Shown here: one piece after another, positions 35,219 to 47,649 of the stretch | Position numbering within the stretch: the first letter of the stretch is position 1 | Layout: the number at the start of each line of letters is the position of its first letter | Origin: Oscheius dolichura | Taxonomy: Eukaryota > Nematoda > Chromadorea > Rhabditida > Rhabditidae | DNA length: 64,000 bases | Assembly (NCBI GenBank): GCA_932521035.1 | Contig: OW051495.1 | Span: forward strand, 11,904,001 to 11,968,000 | Reading direction: 5' to 3' | Position numbers and translations under genes: made by a program | The notes under the pieces: model-generated | What the model was told of the DNA's origin: nothing | Database searches by the model: none | Seen by the model: only the letters and a program-made list of their open reading frames with translations

Positions 35219-37763
35219 TTATTCTCCTTTCTTTCCTGTATCAAAGAGCGTACTTGTCGACACGGTGGAGGACGGACTCCGCTCCGAAGAGAATTCCAAG
35301 ACCGCCTCCAGCGGGGGGTGAACCTTTTGGTTGCTTCGAGTGCTTCGAAGGCTGTATCGTCTGGCTGGAAAAAGGAGAAAATAAGAATAGCAAAAGTAGG
35401 TCGTGCACTTACATTTCCTGCTGTCGTTATCTCTACCGAGGACCAAATCTTTAACACTGGCTCGTTCCAGCACCTCGTCCAGAACTTCCCATCCGTGGCC
35501 GTAAGACTCCTTGGGATAAGAGTCCTAAAGCGAAATATACAGTTCTTTAAACTAGAGATTTCCAACCTCTCCATGCTTGTAAATATCCAGTCCTTTAACT
35601 TCAATCTCTGCAGGTACGCGAAATTTCCCAATTTTTTTTAAAAACATAAAAATTGGATACATCCATACCGTTGACCAGAGGATAATAGCTATTGTGCAGA
35701 TCATTTGCCAGCCAATTTGCTGAAAATATTTCCATTTCTAGAGGATGAGAAGGAATAGAGCTTACAGCAAACGCCTGCCCGATGTTGTGATCCCATCCTC
35801 GGATAGCATACCAAATTTGATAGACAACAGCATCGCGAGCGATGATGACAGCAGAGAAGAGACCCCAGAAACCGCCGCCGAAGTGAACAGCAAAGGCATC
35901 CAACGGGTCGTCGATTTTCCACCTAAAAAGTCCCATTATTGGCTGTGGAAAGGGTCCTTACTTGATCATAAGTCTTCCCAAAAGAAGATAAATTATCCCG
36001 GCTCCTATTCCAGTAAACGTCGAACCCCAAGGAGAGGTGTTGTTACAGGCGGCGCAGGCTGAAACCATTCCTGAAAATCCCACTTTTTCTCAAAATTTTA
36101 GGTTTCAGTTACCAGTTAGACAGGCGTTCAACGTCAGTAAAAGGGTCCATTTCCTTGTGAGAATAAAATAAATGACCAAAAAGGTGAGAGCAGCCCAAGC
36201 GCCGCAGAGGATAGTATTGACCATGGCCAGTCCCACTTGCTGCCCATCTCCTGGTTTGGAAATTGAACCAACGGAACCTTGAAAATTTTAAGGTGTGGTT
36301 ATCCATTGGAAATTGACTATACCTCCATTAAATGCCAAAAATCCAAACATCAGGATGAATCCGCCAAGCGCAGTGAACTGAAAGTGACAAGACGATATTT
36401 ACTGTCTAACTGTGGCTGCCTACCGGCACGCTGTGTCCTCGCAAGTCTTGGATCTTTCCATCGGCATCGTATCTACCAATTCGGGGGCCGATCATATAAG
36501 CAGCCACGAAAGAAATTGTCCCTCCACAGAGATGGATGAGTCCAGAACCGGCGAAGTCAACATACGTTGTGTGTACTGTCGAACTGTGGATTCCCTTGTA
36601 CATCCAGCCTTGTTCATGCCAGCCCCAGTGGGTAAGGATCGGGTAGACAAACGCTGAAAAGGGGGGTTGGTTCATTGTCTAGCTGTCTAACTGTGGCCTG
36701 CTTTGTTACAGCTCTTCAGAGAGCAGAACATTCCGCGCCCTGGTTAAAGCACTTCCCGGCCAAGTTTTTATAATGTTTGGTTTGTCTAATGACCCCGTTC
36801 AGGATGAGAACGAGGAAGAAACTGACACTTGTACAAGGCAAACAAAGGTTTCCGTGTACTTGGAACCCCTCAATGAGTAATTTTTTGATCCTGCCCCCTG
36901 GAAAAGATATGTTTTGTGTTCCGCTCTATCAATTCCACTCTACCGACAAATGGCCTTGGTCTGTATCAAAAAGAGGGGGGAAATCCCTCTTTTGAAACTT
37001 CCCACGCTCTGAATTTAATCCCCTCTCTCTTTTTTTGTTGGCGCCTATCGCTGATCAGGTCCAGGTTCAAAGAATCGACAAGGAACTATGGGACTTCGGG
37101 TTACGGTATCCCCAAATTGGGGCAGGGAGGTTTCAGATCTTGGATAGTTCATTCGTTTGATTTAAAATTTTGCAAAAAGAACTTACTGGAAATAACAACA
37201 CAGTAAACCAGAAAGCAAACAAATTCACATCGTTCGGCCACGGCTCCTGAGACGATTGTCGAGGCCGTCGCAGCAAAAACATATTGAAAGAAGAACCTGA
37301 ACCATAATCTCCCCTTTGGGTCCCACAGGGGAAACAGTACTTGGCATAATCTGACAAAGATCCAAGAAAGAATTGACTGGTTCCAATGAAGAGGCCTACA
37401 ACATCGTTACCTGCGTCGCCGTGGGCAAATGCCCATCCTAGAGCCCAATATCCAATTATGGCAAGACCTGAAACATCCCCTTACCATTCTTATTAGAAAA
37501 GGAAACTCACTGGCGTCTAATAAATTCTTCAATAGAATATTTGTCGTATTTTTACTCCTCACAGCTCCTGCTTCAAGAAACGCGAAGCCACACTGCATAA
37601 CTGGAAAAGGGTCTTGAAAAGAAGAATGGAATCCCTCACGGAAAATGATAACAGCCATGGAGCAGAGGAAAAAGGAGTCGTTGTTCATGGTCCAGACATC
37701 TTGTAGGTCTTGTAGTTTCTGTTGGAGCTCGGCGAAGGCTGTCGCATTGTAGGCAGTTGACAT
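35219..37763 (-). CDS. AMT-family ammonium transporter
   Basis: Plasma-membrane ammonium/ammonia channel or transporter. N-terminal MSTAYNATAFAELQQKL then VWTMNNDSFFLCSMAVIIF; CGFAFLEAGAVRSKNTTNIL; IIGYWALGWAFAHGD; QYVFAATASTIVSGAVAERC; YVDFAGSGLIHLCGG (first pore histidine); AAYMIGPRIGRYD; ACAACNNTSPWGSTF; IDDPLDAFAVHFGGGFWG (second pore histidine); then a cytosolic tail. The final exon after a GTAAG intron reads SRRYSLRSTRSNQK and ends LFDTGKKGE at TAA 35219-35221; the competing frame is an intron read-through. An in-frame upstream ATG at 37790 exists, but a TTCCAG acceptor lies between it and 37763, so 37763 is preferred. Both twin-histidine residues are present. Confidence 0.9.
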
Positions 37764-38177
37764 GGAAGGAGCTGGAATGGATAATTTCACTATCTAGTGT
37801 TAATTCCAAATTATTTAGGTCCTACAGCGATTTTACTGGCGAATTTCTTTAAACTAGGGATTAAAACAAAGGAGAAAGAATGGTAAGGGCTCCCGATACT
37901 GTACTTTGTGTAAGTAAGTGTGGGTAACTATCCGATCTTCGACGAGGAGGGTCAAAATGTAAGTATTTGCTTATGGTTCTCTCTCTCGCCTTCTTCCGCT
38001 CGTTAGCGATCACAAAGAGTGAAAAGTTACTGCGCGAAAAAGAGGCAGACAAATAGTCACTCTCTCCGGTGGGAAATTCATGTCAACAGTTCACCTGAAC
38101 CAAAGAGAGAACCTCAACAAATAGAGAAAGAAGCTCATAAATCTTTTAAATAGTGGGAATTAGGCGAACGTTCGATA

Positions 38178-38402
38178 CTATAGATCATATTTAGTTTTCT
38201 TAAGGAGGGTTTCGATCATTTTAGGTAGGCTATACCGTAATCCTTGGCTTCCCCTTCCTTTAAATGTACCTGATTGGAATGGCAATGAAATTCCCTGAAA
38301 AGGCGACTGCTGTAGCTGCTGTAACTGTTGCTGTGGCTGTGAGAAACCCTGTGGCATTGGGAAATTCTCCTCTGGTAGTCCTAATATACTCCTGTCGTCC
38401 AT
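38178..38402 (-). CDS. Hypothetical Gln-rich small protein
   Basis: Open frame from a real ATG at 38402, MDDRSILGLPEENFPMPQGF, followed by a glutamine-rich run and ending KKTKYDL. A TCTTTTAG acceptor lies directly upstream (about 38411), so it may be the last exon of a longer gene extending towards 38690, where another open frame is present. No family recognised; it could be fortuitous. Confidence 0.3.
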   Translation of the reverse strand: MDDRSILGLPEENFPMPQGFSQPQQQLQQLQQSPFQGISLPFQSGTFKGRGSQGLRYSLPKMIETLLKKTKYDL

Positions 38403-39952
38403 ATTTCTCTAAAAGAGACTAGCAATTATAATTATGAGGAAAATAAAGAGAAAAAAGGACAGAAAAAAAGAGAACGATCCCCATTTTGCCCAAACTACAT
38501 GCGTTCCCCCGTTAAATCCTCTCAGTGCGCAAATTTTTAACCACGCAAAAACTCTTGTTGAACTCGTTGATCCACAAACAATAATGGGGTAAAGTCTAAC
38601 AGTTTTCGAAGAGGAAAAAACGTTCATTGGAGTCAGTTGGAGATAAAAATGGAAAGAAATACCGTATCTTGTTACCTTTTCTTCCAAAATATCCCGAATT
38701 TGGAACTACTACCGTAACCCAGACGGGGTCTGTCCGTTTATTTGCCAATTAATAAAAGTTTAACGGGTTTATGAGCATTCCATGGGTTCAAAAACAATCA
38801 GAGGACCAAAAATTGAGCCCTAAACTTGAAATAATACCTTCTAATTATTGTCGGCGTCCCTATGGCAGGGCTGAAAACACAGAGAGGAAACACAAAGCTC
38901 ACTGAGACTGAAAATATTGCCCGACCCTCCTGTGCAATTCTACTGGGTAATATGGACACAGTAACCATAAATAGAGCGCCATCCCCTCGGGAATACACAA
39001 GTCTCTCGTGTCAACTGTGAACCTTGGTGATATCAGCAAAATTCAGCATCAATGTTAAAAGGCATCCGGTTGAGTAAATATTTAAAAAAAGAGAGAAATG
39101 GTCACAGGGAAAAGGAGAAGGGAAAGACCATGAGGCAGAGGAAACTACAGAAGGAATGGAGTCTTTTATGCCCCCTTGAAAGGCGATCACCAACGGGGTA
39201 ATCCCCTGCCCGAAGAATGACCTCTATTGGATCAAAGAAGTCAAAAAATTTTAGACAGGGAACATCAAAAATCGGGACTTTTTCTCTTTTTGGGACAGTA
39301 AAGTAAGAAGAGTGGATAGAAATCAGGAGACCGCGGTGGTTATCCCACCACTACCAATGTGACAAGGAAGAATAGGGAAAAAATGAACAGAGCAAAACAT
39401 TTTTTGTCAAAAGGGAGAGAACAGGAAATACCAATAATCACTGGAGGGAAGAGAGCACAGATCAGGGGGAAATGGTAACTGTGGGGTGTGATAATAACGA
39501 AAAACGGAGTATTGAAGTGGATAGGGGGGCGTTTATTGTTGTCACTGAGGATCTAATACGTTCTACGCAGCCAATATTAAAGTAATTCAGGCAATTCGAT
39601 CACAGAAATTGAGCAGTGGTCTTGAAAGCAACAACCAACGGTGGTAATGCCCCCTAAATCCACGAGATGGCCCCGAATTTTTCTATAGTAACCTGGGTAA
39701 TAGATCTGGGACAGTTTTGTGAAGAAAAAATGAGCCAAAGAAATCCCCCAAATGGTTATTGAGCCATTGTCGCATGACCCAAAAGGGCAGATATCTCTTG
39801 CTGGCGCTGGTCATCCAACCCAGTCCCCCCTTTTGTCCAATGCTCTCATTTATTCATCAGGCTCAGAAACCAAAAAACCTGTTGAAATTAGCCAAAACAC
39901 TAACTATTTATATATTTTTTATTCCTAACACTAAAAATAGAAGAACTCGGAA
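38403..39952. other. Region without a supported gene
   Basis: About 1.5 kb upstream of the ammonium transporter. Open frames here lack splice-consistent continuation or start at non-ATG codons. Sequence is purine-rich around 39060-39500. No RNA gene or repeat was recognised. Confidence 0.45.
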
Positions 39953-42187
39953 TTATATGACACTTGTTATATGGGCACTGGGGCTAACTCTATTGTGACT
40001 GGATCCCCAAGCTGTGACCTGGGTGCCGTCATTCTTCTGTAGCAGGAAATTACGGAAGAAATACTTCCTTAATCGTTTGTTAATCAGGAGAATGAATATA
40101 GGCAGTGGGAGATAACATAGATCCGCGATGGCAGCTAAAATAATCGATTTATTGGCGAGATTTGGATAAACTTACTTCTATAGCTATAGATCAACTCCAG
40201 AACTGAATAATCGTATTCGAAGAGGTTTGAAAAGTAGATGAGGATCTAAAAAGGGGTCTTATGACGAATAGTAGAATAAAAAACCTGGTAGATGATAAAG
40301 ATTACGGCAGAAAGACAGATGTAGAGATTGATGACAAATAGGCGGAGTTTGACTGTGGAGGAACTGTGCTGTCCCATTCGAGAATACCGGAGGATGGAAA
40401 CCAGGCAGCAGAGGAAGATGACCACGAGGCTTATTGTTCCAACAATGAAATTTACCAAGGAGAGGGTCAACTGGAATGAGTTGTTGATTCATTTTCACAG
40501 ATATAGGGTCTGTAGTCTCCATACCATCTCGCTCCCCTGGACTGCTAGGGGTACCCTTCAAGCCCCCAGAAAACACCCCCCTGCCCGTCCTTATAAGGGT
40601 TTCTCCAGTATTGAAATGAATCAGAGTAGCGGAGAGGCTTGTTTTCCACCGAGAAACACCTGTTGGATACCAGAAGGTAGCCTCTCTTCCGCATTGTATT
40701 GCCTGCTCTTTGGTGACCGTGTAGTGAACCTGAACACAACGGCAACCACCACCGCCCCCCGTTCCAAGATTGAAAAGAAGTAAAGGGACAGAGTTCAGCC
40801 AGAGCAAAGAGACGGTTTCCCTCCCTAATACTTTTCCATTGTGTTGAGAAAAAAGATGCGCTCCGATTTTTGATGACTTTCCCCTTGTAAAGGCGTCAAT
40901 GGGCTGGGGAAACCCCCCGTCTCTCCCATGGATCATGATGCCATTCCCAAGAACACACAATGTTCTGATCCTTCTTTTCACGGTTCATAAGATGGACTTA
41001 GGTCTGAACGAGCTGGTAATTTGACTAGAGACTGGAAATACATAAATAACCGATTTTAAGCTGTTCTAGGAAGTTCGTCGTCTGCAAAGGAATCCATCAA
41101 TTCATGGCCTTTTCACAATTCAGCTCTATAGTGAATTGGGGCGTTGTTTTCATGTGCTCTGTTTCAAAACACAAAGTCAAACTTTGATCTTTCCTTTCTG
41201 GAAAGGGTGGAGTGATCTTGGGTGAGAAGACAAGGGTCTCGCAGGTGTCAAAGGCTTGTTTATCAGGAGTACATCCCCTCGAAGCCTTGGATAAACAGCA
41301 CCCGAGGTCGAAAGGTCTCTTAAAAAATTTGAAAGGGAAGGCCAGGGTTCTTTAGTTTTGATCACAGGGTCGGAAACGACTGAATAAGTTTCGGTCCCAG
41401 CCGTTTGTTGGGATTCGAATTTTTGATCAAGCCTTTTTTTATTGTGACATTTTCATTCAAAATGCCCGCGCTTTGTATCCTACTGTACCATTTTAAGGTT
41501 CCTTTCAATTTCTTTATAAAACTTACAAAATTAAGACTCGTTGAAAAGTGTAGTACCATCATATAGACCCGAGAGTGGCTCAACGGCACGATGATGATAA
41601 TTGAATACAGTACATGGAGGCAAACTATTATAGGAATCAGAAATATCAGCGCGTACATAATTCCGGCTCTGTTCTTAAAACTCTAAAAAGGGAACCAGCT
41701 GCTTCCCTTCTCCCGAATCTAACCTGTTCTGAATAAGTAGGAAAAACAATTCCAGCCATCTGATAAATGGAAACAGCCGTGGTACACATGAAATTAACCA
41801 GAGGACAACAGGCGTACAAGTAGTACAGGATGGAGAGCCAATATTGACGGGAAAAGGTAATCCACATTGGGCAGAATGGATCGAAGCCGATTATTAACGA
41901 GAAGAAGAACTCCAACCACCAGCAGATCACGTTCTAAACGTGATTAGAGGCTTGTTTAAAATATTGGTTACGGTACTTACCATAACACAGCAGAGGATAA
42001 ATAACCGGGTATAAACGACGGAAAAATAGCCCAGTTGCCGTTTCGTGGCTACGATTACCATAAAATACAGTAGCGTCAATGGAACAGCATAAATAATGGA
42101 ATAAAATTGACTGGCAATGGCTGCCGGAAGGGGAGCGGTAGCATTGGTGCAGGTGTTCGCCGTCCACCATGTGTCGTCGTCACTCAT
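39953..42187 (-). CDS. Serpentine chemoreceptor-like 7TM protein
   Basis: Start at 42187 gives MSDDDTWWTANTCTNATAPL, glycosylated extracellular N-terminus without signal peptide. TM spans: YAVPLTLLYFMVIVA; RLFILCCVM; WWLEFFFSLIIGF; QYWLSILYYLYACCPLVNFM; MYALIFLIPIIVCLHVLYSI; NFIVGTISLVVIFLCCLV; RLFVINLYICLSAVIFIIY; AAIADLCYLPLPIFILLI. The tail RLRKYFFRNFLLQ ends HITSVI at TAA 39953-39955. Layout resembles Srv/Srg-type receptors, as does the gene at 10186. An intron of about 1.07 kb (roughly 40472-41538) separates the fourth and fifth spans, far longer than others in the window. Confidence 0.72.
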
Positions 42188-44093
42188 CTCTTTAAAAATA
42201 GGCTCTGATAACTCTTTAAAAAACAATTAGTATTCAGGTGAACATTTTGAATTGAACATGATTTCAAAACAGATTTTAAAGTAGAGGAATTTGTGCTCCA
42301 AATAAAGAAGAAGTGGAGGATTATGGTAGTGTCAGAGTTGGCAGATTTAATTGGAAGAAAAAGCCTCGAAATTCAGGAGCAAACAAGATTAATAGAGTCA
42401 TTTGAGGTAGAATCAGTCCCTTGGTCGTATTTTACAATAAATCCGAGAAGAACTCGAGAGGAGAAGTTTCTTGGGAAGCAATTTTACTGTGAGAATAGCC
42501 TGGGAAGGTTCCCATAGACTGGAGAACCTCGTGACTTCTAGATGGCATAAGGAAGCTCTAATTCTTCTTCGAATTCACGTAGAAATTGCTTTTAAAAAGG
42601 CCTAGAAAGTGCTAATAGGATGAAAAATAGATCCAAAAGTCTTGGACATCCAGGCTACAATAAGACCGGGGAGACGAGGCTTCCACCCGGTGGACTTTCC
42701 CTTTTAAGGACCGGCTACGTTTTAGTGCATTTTTTGCGTGGGATAGCAATTAGAAGGGGAAAAAGAAGTGTTTTTGACAGATTTTGTGGAGGAACACGGG
42801 AGTGAAAATGACATCCAGGTTTCAAAAAGAGTTGCGCTTGAATAGGAATCATTTCCCCTAGAATTCTGTTTTTAGTGGTCACATAAAGGCCGGATAATTT
42901 TGTTTGTGTACTGGAAATGATTAGAGAATCAAAAAAGTTGCTTTTACTTGCGGACTACGGTATGGAACCGGACCAGGAACTTCTTGTCTGGGAGTTGATT
43001 AATTGGAAGACTAAGGTCCCTTTTCTGGCTTGAATAGAGGTGGGAGGGAAATTTCTCGTGATCAAGCTATACTCTCCCAGGGGAGGCTGTATGATGTATG
43101 TGGATCAGGACACGGGCCAGTAGTCCCGCCAGTATGTTATTTCTTCCCTTTTTATCTTCTGGCTAACTGTTCTAATGCGTACGCTTTTTAACGCTTGGTT
43201 GGTGTAAATAAAACCGCCCCAGGGTAGGGGTAGACGACTCGCCCACCTACAGAAATGAAGTCAGCTGGAAGAGGAACGTGATAGGGATCAGAACAGGGTT
43301 CACTGAGCTCTCTTATGAGTCTATGAACATGAGTATGAGTGTGTATTATATGCCATATATGTGAATATGTGAATGTTACAAATATTTACGTGTACCACTG
43401 CTGCAATTGTGCTCTTTAAAGTGAATAAATGCAATTAAGTGGCACATAAGACCACAGGATAAATATCTCTCAAGTTGACTCTTATACCTTTCGACTTTCT
43501 GCCTCACTAACTTTTAGAGATCTCTCGTCTGTTGATATATTTGTCACAAGTAGGCGTCATCATCGAATGTTATTAAAAATTAGCCAAAAGATCATGAATA
43601 ACACCCAGGGCATTGTAGGGGAAAGAAATGCTTTTGATCCTTTTGAACTGAAAGAAAAAACAACCACGTTTGTTCTAAAGTGAGGAGGATTCCCTGACAG
43701 ACCGTGATCTTTAGATTACACCAAACATCAACACATCCATAAAAAGATCGGGAGATCTTGCTGAGAGGAGCATAACAAGGAGCAAAAAGAAGGGAAAGAT
43801 CTGTACTTTCGCAGGGGCCAGACTTCAGATTCAATTGCAGGAATACTCAGGTTCCATTTTTGTGGATTTCTCTATCAGATTTTCTTCGCCATGGTCCATT
43901 TAGTGGCAAAAACACTGAACCCGGCTCAAACAGGCGATTTTCAAGTCTCCAGCTTCGAATTCCTGGGGAACAGATATCGAATTTGGATTTGAGAAATTCT
44001 CTCTCGTTCCGACTATGAAATGCTTATAATTTATTCAAAATAACGGTTACACTATATAAAAATAAGTAGAAGAAAGGGTGAAATAGCTATTAT
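42188..44093. other. Intergenic region
   Basis: About 1.9 kb between two minus-strand genes, presumably including the receptor promoter. It contains one inverted copy (43884-43972) of the repeat also found at 34846-34936. Otherwise AT-rich with no coding signal. Confidence 0.5.
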
Positions 44094-47000
44094 TCAACTA
44101 ATAGCACAAGTTTTTGAAAATTGTCGGCTTTTTACAAGGACCGGTACAATGCTGTTAGTATCGAGGTCCATAGACGCCTCCAGTTCTTCGTATCCCTCAA
44201 TGCTGTCTATATTAACATCGCGCTCCTTGTCAATGATTTCCCAGACAGACTTCTTCAGACTTCTCAAGAGGAAGTAAGTATCCATTTCGCCCTTTAAGCT
44301 CCAATTAATTCGACGAATCTGTTAACTTCTGACCTTTCCTCTAATCAGCATCCTGCCGCGTGATTTGAATTCAAATCTCCCGGTTCGATTCGCACAGTTA
44401 TAGGTCTAAAAAGGTATTTTTTAATTATTTTCAACGTCTGTGACAAAATTATGACTGTATTCACCTTTTCAGAGCAGTGGATCTTTCCCGCCTGTCCGTG
44501 TGCTTCAATTCTTGATGCAGTGCTCACAGTCTCGCCGAAGAGGCAATACCTGCACTTAATTATAAATCAATATTATTTCTTGAATAACCTGGGTGCGTTA
44601 CCACCAACGATTCCAGCAGTTATGGTCCCAGAATGGATTCCAATTCGAACTTCGAGGGATTTCTTCGTGATGGGATCATGAATCGCCCTCGCCTCCCAGA
44701 GCATTCCCAACGCGACGTAGCACATCTTCTCCGCGTGGGTTGGAAGGAATTCTGGGATTCCTGCCACCGTCATGTAGCTGTCCCCAATTGTCTCGACTTT
44801 ATAGACCTAAAACTGATGATTTCCTGAACTGAGTGGCTAAACTGTGTTTCCACTAAGGTCTGTGTATTCGCAACATTGTGACGAGGGGGTAACATTTTTC
44901 TCTTCGATCCGATTCAAAGTAGAAACAGATTAAAAGTCAGCAGGTGGCTGACAATGAAAAGGGGGTCTGGTGACCTTACTTCAAAAAATAGGAGTTAGAT
45001 GATCCTTGGTCTTTTTGAAGACAAAATAGCGGCTAGGGAAGGGAACTTTGAAAGCGAGGGAACTTTTACGGAACTTCGGGTCCGGCAGCGATTTGGGTTA
45101 AAATTAAATACCGTAACCTGTGTTCTTACTTACATCGTGGAGGGATATAATCCGATCAAAACGATGAAACAAGTCATTCAACAGCTGTACCAGCTCCTTT
45201 GGCTGACACAGGGGTACAAATTGTTGAAATGCCGGGATATCCGTAAACAACACTGTTGCTTCTTCATATTCACCTGGAGAGAATAATTCAGTATTTCTCG
45301 GGATGGCGTGCTCTTCTCACCCGCTTCAATATGTTCTCCAAGCATTAGCTGCTTGGCAATGGTGGGAGGAAGCATTTCTTTTAGAATACTGTCCGACTTC
45401 TCTGTCTCATTCTCTAGCTCTGCCGCCAGCTGTTCTAGTTGTTCATTGTTAGCTTCTAGCTGGAGATTAACTTCGACGTCAGTAAGACGCTGCTGGTTGA
45501 GGAGGATCAAGTCTCGGGTTGCGTCGTGGAGAGGCATTGCTGGAAGAATTAATTGAAATCTTACTTTTACTTGAAGATATACCGGTCAATCTCATGCCGT
45601 TCTGCAACAGCTCGTTAATAGAGGTGACATAAGGCGAGCAGAGGTAAATCATGTGCTTCTTCGATTGCAGCAGCATCATCTGTCCTTTTACTTTCAAATG
45701 GTGTCCACTGACCATCAAACTTCCTGTATCATCGTCATCCCTAAATTACTTTTATTTCACCAGGATATTTCAATTCCTACGTTGTTTTGTCATATCTTCG
45801 GGCATTTGTTGGGGATGTTTTGACCTGTAGGACGAAGACAGCATTGATGAAATTGCAGATATTATCAAAGTCTAAAGGGATTTGAGGACGAGCAATTTCA
45901 AATATTCTCAACAGGGCTGTTCCCGGAGCAAGGAGCTCTTTAGGCACATGGTTACTGTAAAAAAGCCGAGAGTATTTCGAGGATATTTCGAAACTAACTA
46001 GAGCTCGTGACCACATTGGATTAGTCGGCACTCTTCATCGAAGATCACATGGTATGGTAACGCTTCGCAAAAGTCATAGCAACTCATTTTCATTCCTTCT
46101 TCTAAAAAGAACATTAACCCTGGGATCTTTGAAATGAGTACCGAATGCTCCAGTGATGGTTGACTGATTATCCGTCACAGAATCTCGGCGCCCATCCCCT
46201 ACCTGAAATGTTTCCATTAATAACAGGTTAAATGGAAGTAAACATACGATTTTTATGAGAAAAATAACATGTTCTTCTATGCGATCGCCTCCCATTTGCA
46301 GCTGGACAGATCTTTGGGTCCTGCCGGTAATTGTCAGGTTCAGGTCGATGTCGAACACTCGATGGGCTACTTCTCTAAGCACTCCTGAAGAAAATGGTAT
46401 ACTTTTTGAGGAAACCAACCTTTGACAATTGGATAGAGGCCAGGACGGCCGGTATAATAATGCAGAGTGATAGAGCCGTCTTCATTCTCTTCACACCGGA
46501 ATGACGGGCCGCGGAGATTTGCTTTATAGACAACGTGGTCGATAAAATAATGGAGGGAGTCCAAACTGTCGAGGAACCCCTAAAAATGAATTCTTTAGAG
46601 TCTTTCGAAAGCAGCAAGCTTTTAAAGTTGGACTCATGCCTCGGACTAACTCGTCCCAGCCAATCTCCATGGTGTATTCTATGAGGAAGGCGCCATATAA
46701 TTCCCATACTTGTTCCTTGGTCATTTCTGTAAGAGAATGTTAACAGCTTTCATTTAGAAACTGTCAGGATCTCGTAACAAAAGGAGCTTGCAATCGTTTC
46801 AGGGCCCATACACCCGGCTCCATGGTCCTGCAAAGAAAAATAAACTACTTGTTAAGACGGATACACTCTCCACCAATTGATAGGTATCAGCATCTGCATA
46901 ATAATGGTTAACGATGTTTTCTTTTCCCATTTCGAAGCCGGCTCTTTCGCTAAAAAAATAGCTCTTATATAAAAGCAACACGGAGTCCTACACAACTGCC

Positions 47001-47116
47001 TGCCACAGATCCTCTCCATATCTTCGAAAAATCAGTTGGCGAATACTTTCATGAATAAAACCGAACTAAAGACAAATTATTGAGGTTTTTGCGGGGTTGA
47101 ATCGAAAGCTCACCAT
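44094..47116 (-). CDS. Soluble guanylate cyclase (H-NOX, HNOBA, cyclase)
   Basis: Makes cGMP from GTP; in nematodes such enzymes sense O2/NO in sensory neurons. The start ATG (47114-47116) sits at the very end of exon 1, immediately before a GTGAGC donor, and splices to [20 protein letters not shown]. The H-NOX part contains [17 protein letters not shown] with the proximal haem histidine and [12 protein letters not shown] at the YxSxR position. HNOBA includes [20 protein letters not shown] and a coiled coil [20 protein letters not shown]. Cyclase: [15 protein letters not shown] and [19 protein letters not shown] (metal aspartates, purine-binding glutamate), then [18 protein letters not shown]. 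In the last motif serine replaces the usual asparagine of TVNTASR. Ends [11 protein letters not shown] with TGA 44094-44096. A gcy-31 to gcy-37 type enzyme; the exact ortholog was not resolved. Confidence 0.93.
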
Positions 47117-47649
47117 AGCTGTGGGTAGTCGAAGCAGGAAAATGGCACCAGTTAATAATTCTCCACACGCCATGCGTGCTAAAAAGGAAACCATCATAAT
47201 AACTTGTGAGTGTGTCAATAACTGCCGTTAGCAGAAGGTTGCAGACCATTAATTATTCAGAAGCATCTAAGGAACTGGTGAACAACCCCCCAAAGTTCCG
47301 AGTTCCTCACGGTCGAGCAGCTTAATTGAGCTGTTTATTTAGAACGGGGTTCCAACTTCAATTTCTAGAAATAAGCAGAAAATTGAAGTTTGGACCAAAA
47401 TTGGGATTACAAAACTATTCTCTTCACTTTTTTCCTCCAATTTTCTCGGTACAATCACCCGTAATCACCTTGAATGGAATAATATTCCAATGTTCTTTTA
47501 GTCTTTAGTCGCCGTTTACCCTACGCCACCAGAAAAAGCAATGATCCCCCGCAAAATTTCATCTTCATTATCCCACTATTCTTGACTACACTATACTATC
47601 GAAGTATTACAAGAGAGAGAAATATCCGCATTCCTATCCACTTCATCCA
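47117..47649. promoter_or_regulatory. Divergent region upstream of guanylate cyclase and receptor array
   Basis: About 530 bp between the head of the cyclase gene (minus) and the first receptor of the second array (plus). It contains the array's conserved upstream block ATGATCCCCCGCAAAATTTC at 47541-47560, repeated before the other two array members (49346-49365 and 50989-51008). Confidence 0.55.

Noticed and set aside
35197-35631. 144-codon minus-strand frame at the end of the ammonium transporter
   Set aside because: It reads through an intron (GTAAG donor, TTTCCAG acceptor); splicing switches to the frame ending at 35219.
36277-36657. Plus-strand open frames across the ammonium transporter
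   Set aside because: Shadows of conserved minus-strand AMT exons.
40259-40981. Large minus-strand open frame (about 240 codons)
   Set aside because: It overlaps a well-supported receptor exon in another frame and otherwise lies in the long intron; composition is not protein-like.
43320-43380. Short repeats of TGAGTATGAG / ATATGTGAAT as a CRISPR-like or satellite array
   Set aside because: Units are irregular and too few; a eukaryotic genome makes CRISPR irrelevant.
47049-47249. 66-codon frame as the N-terminus of the guanylate cyclase
   Set aside because: Joining it to the next exon gives an immediate stop, whereas the ATG at 47114-47116 splices exactly to the H-NOX start.
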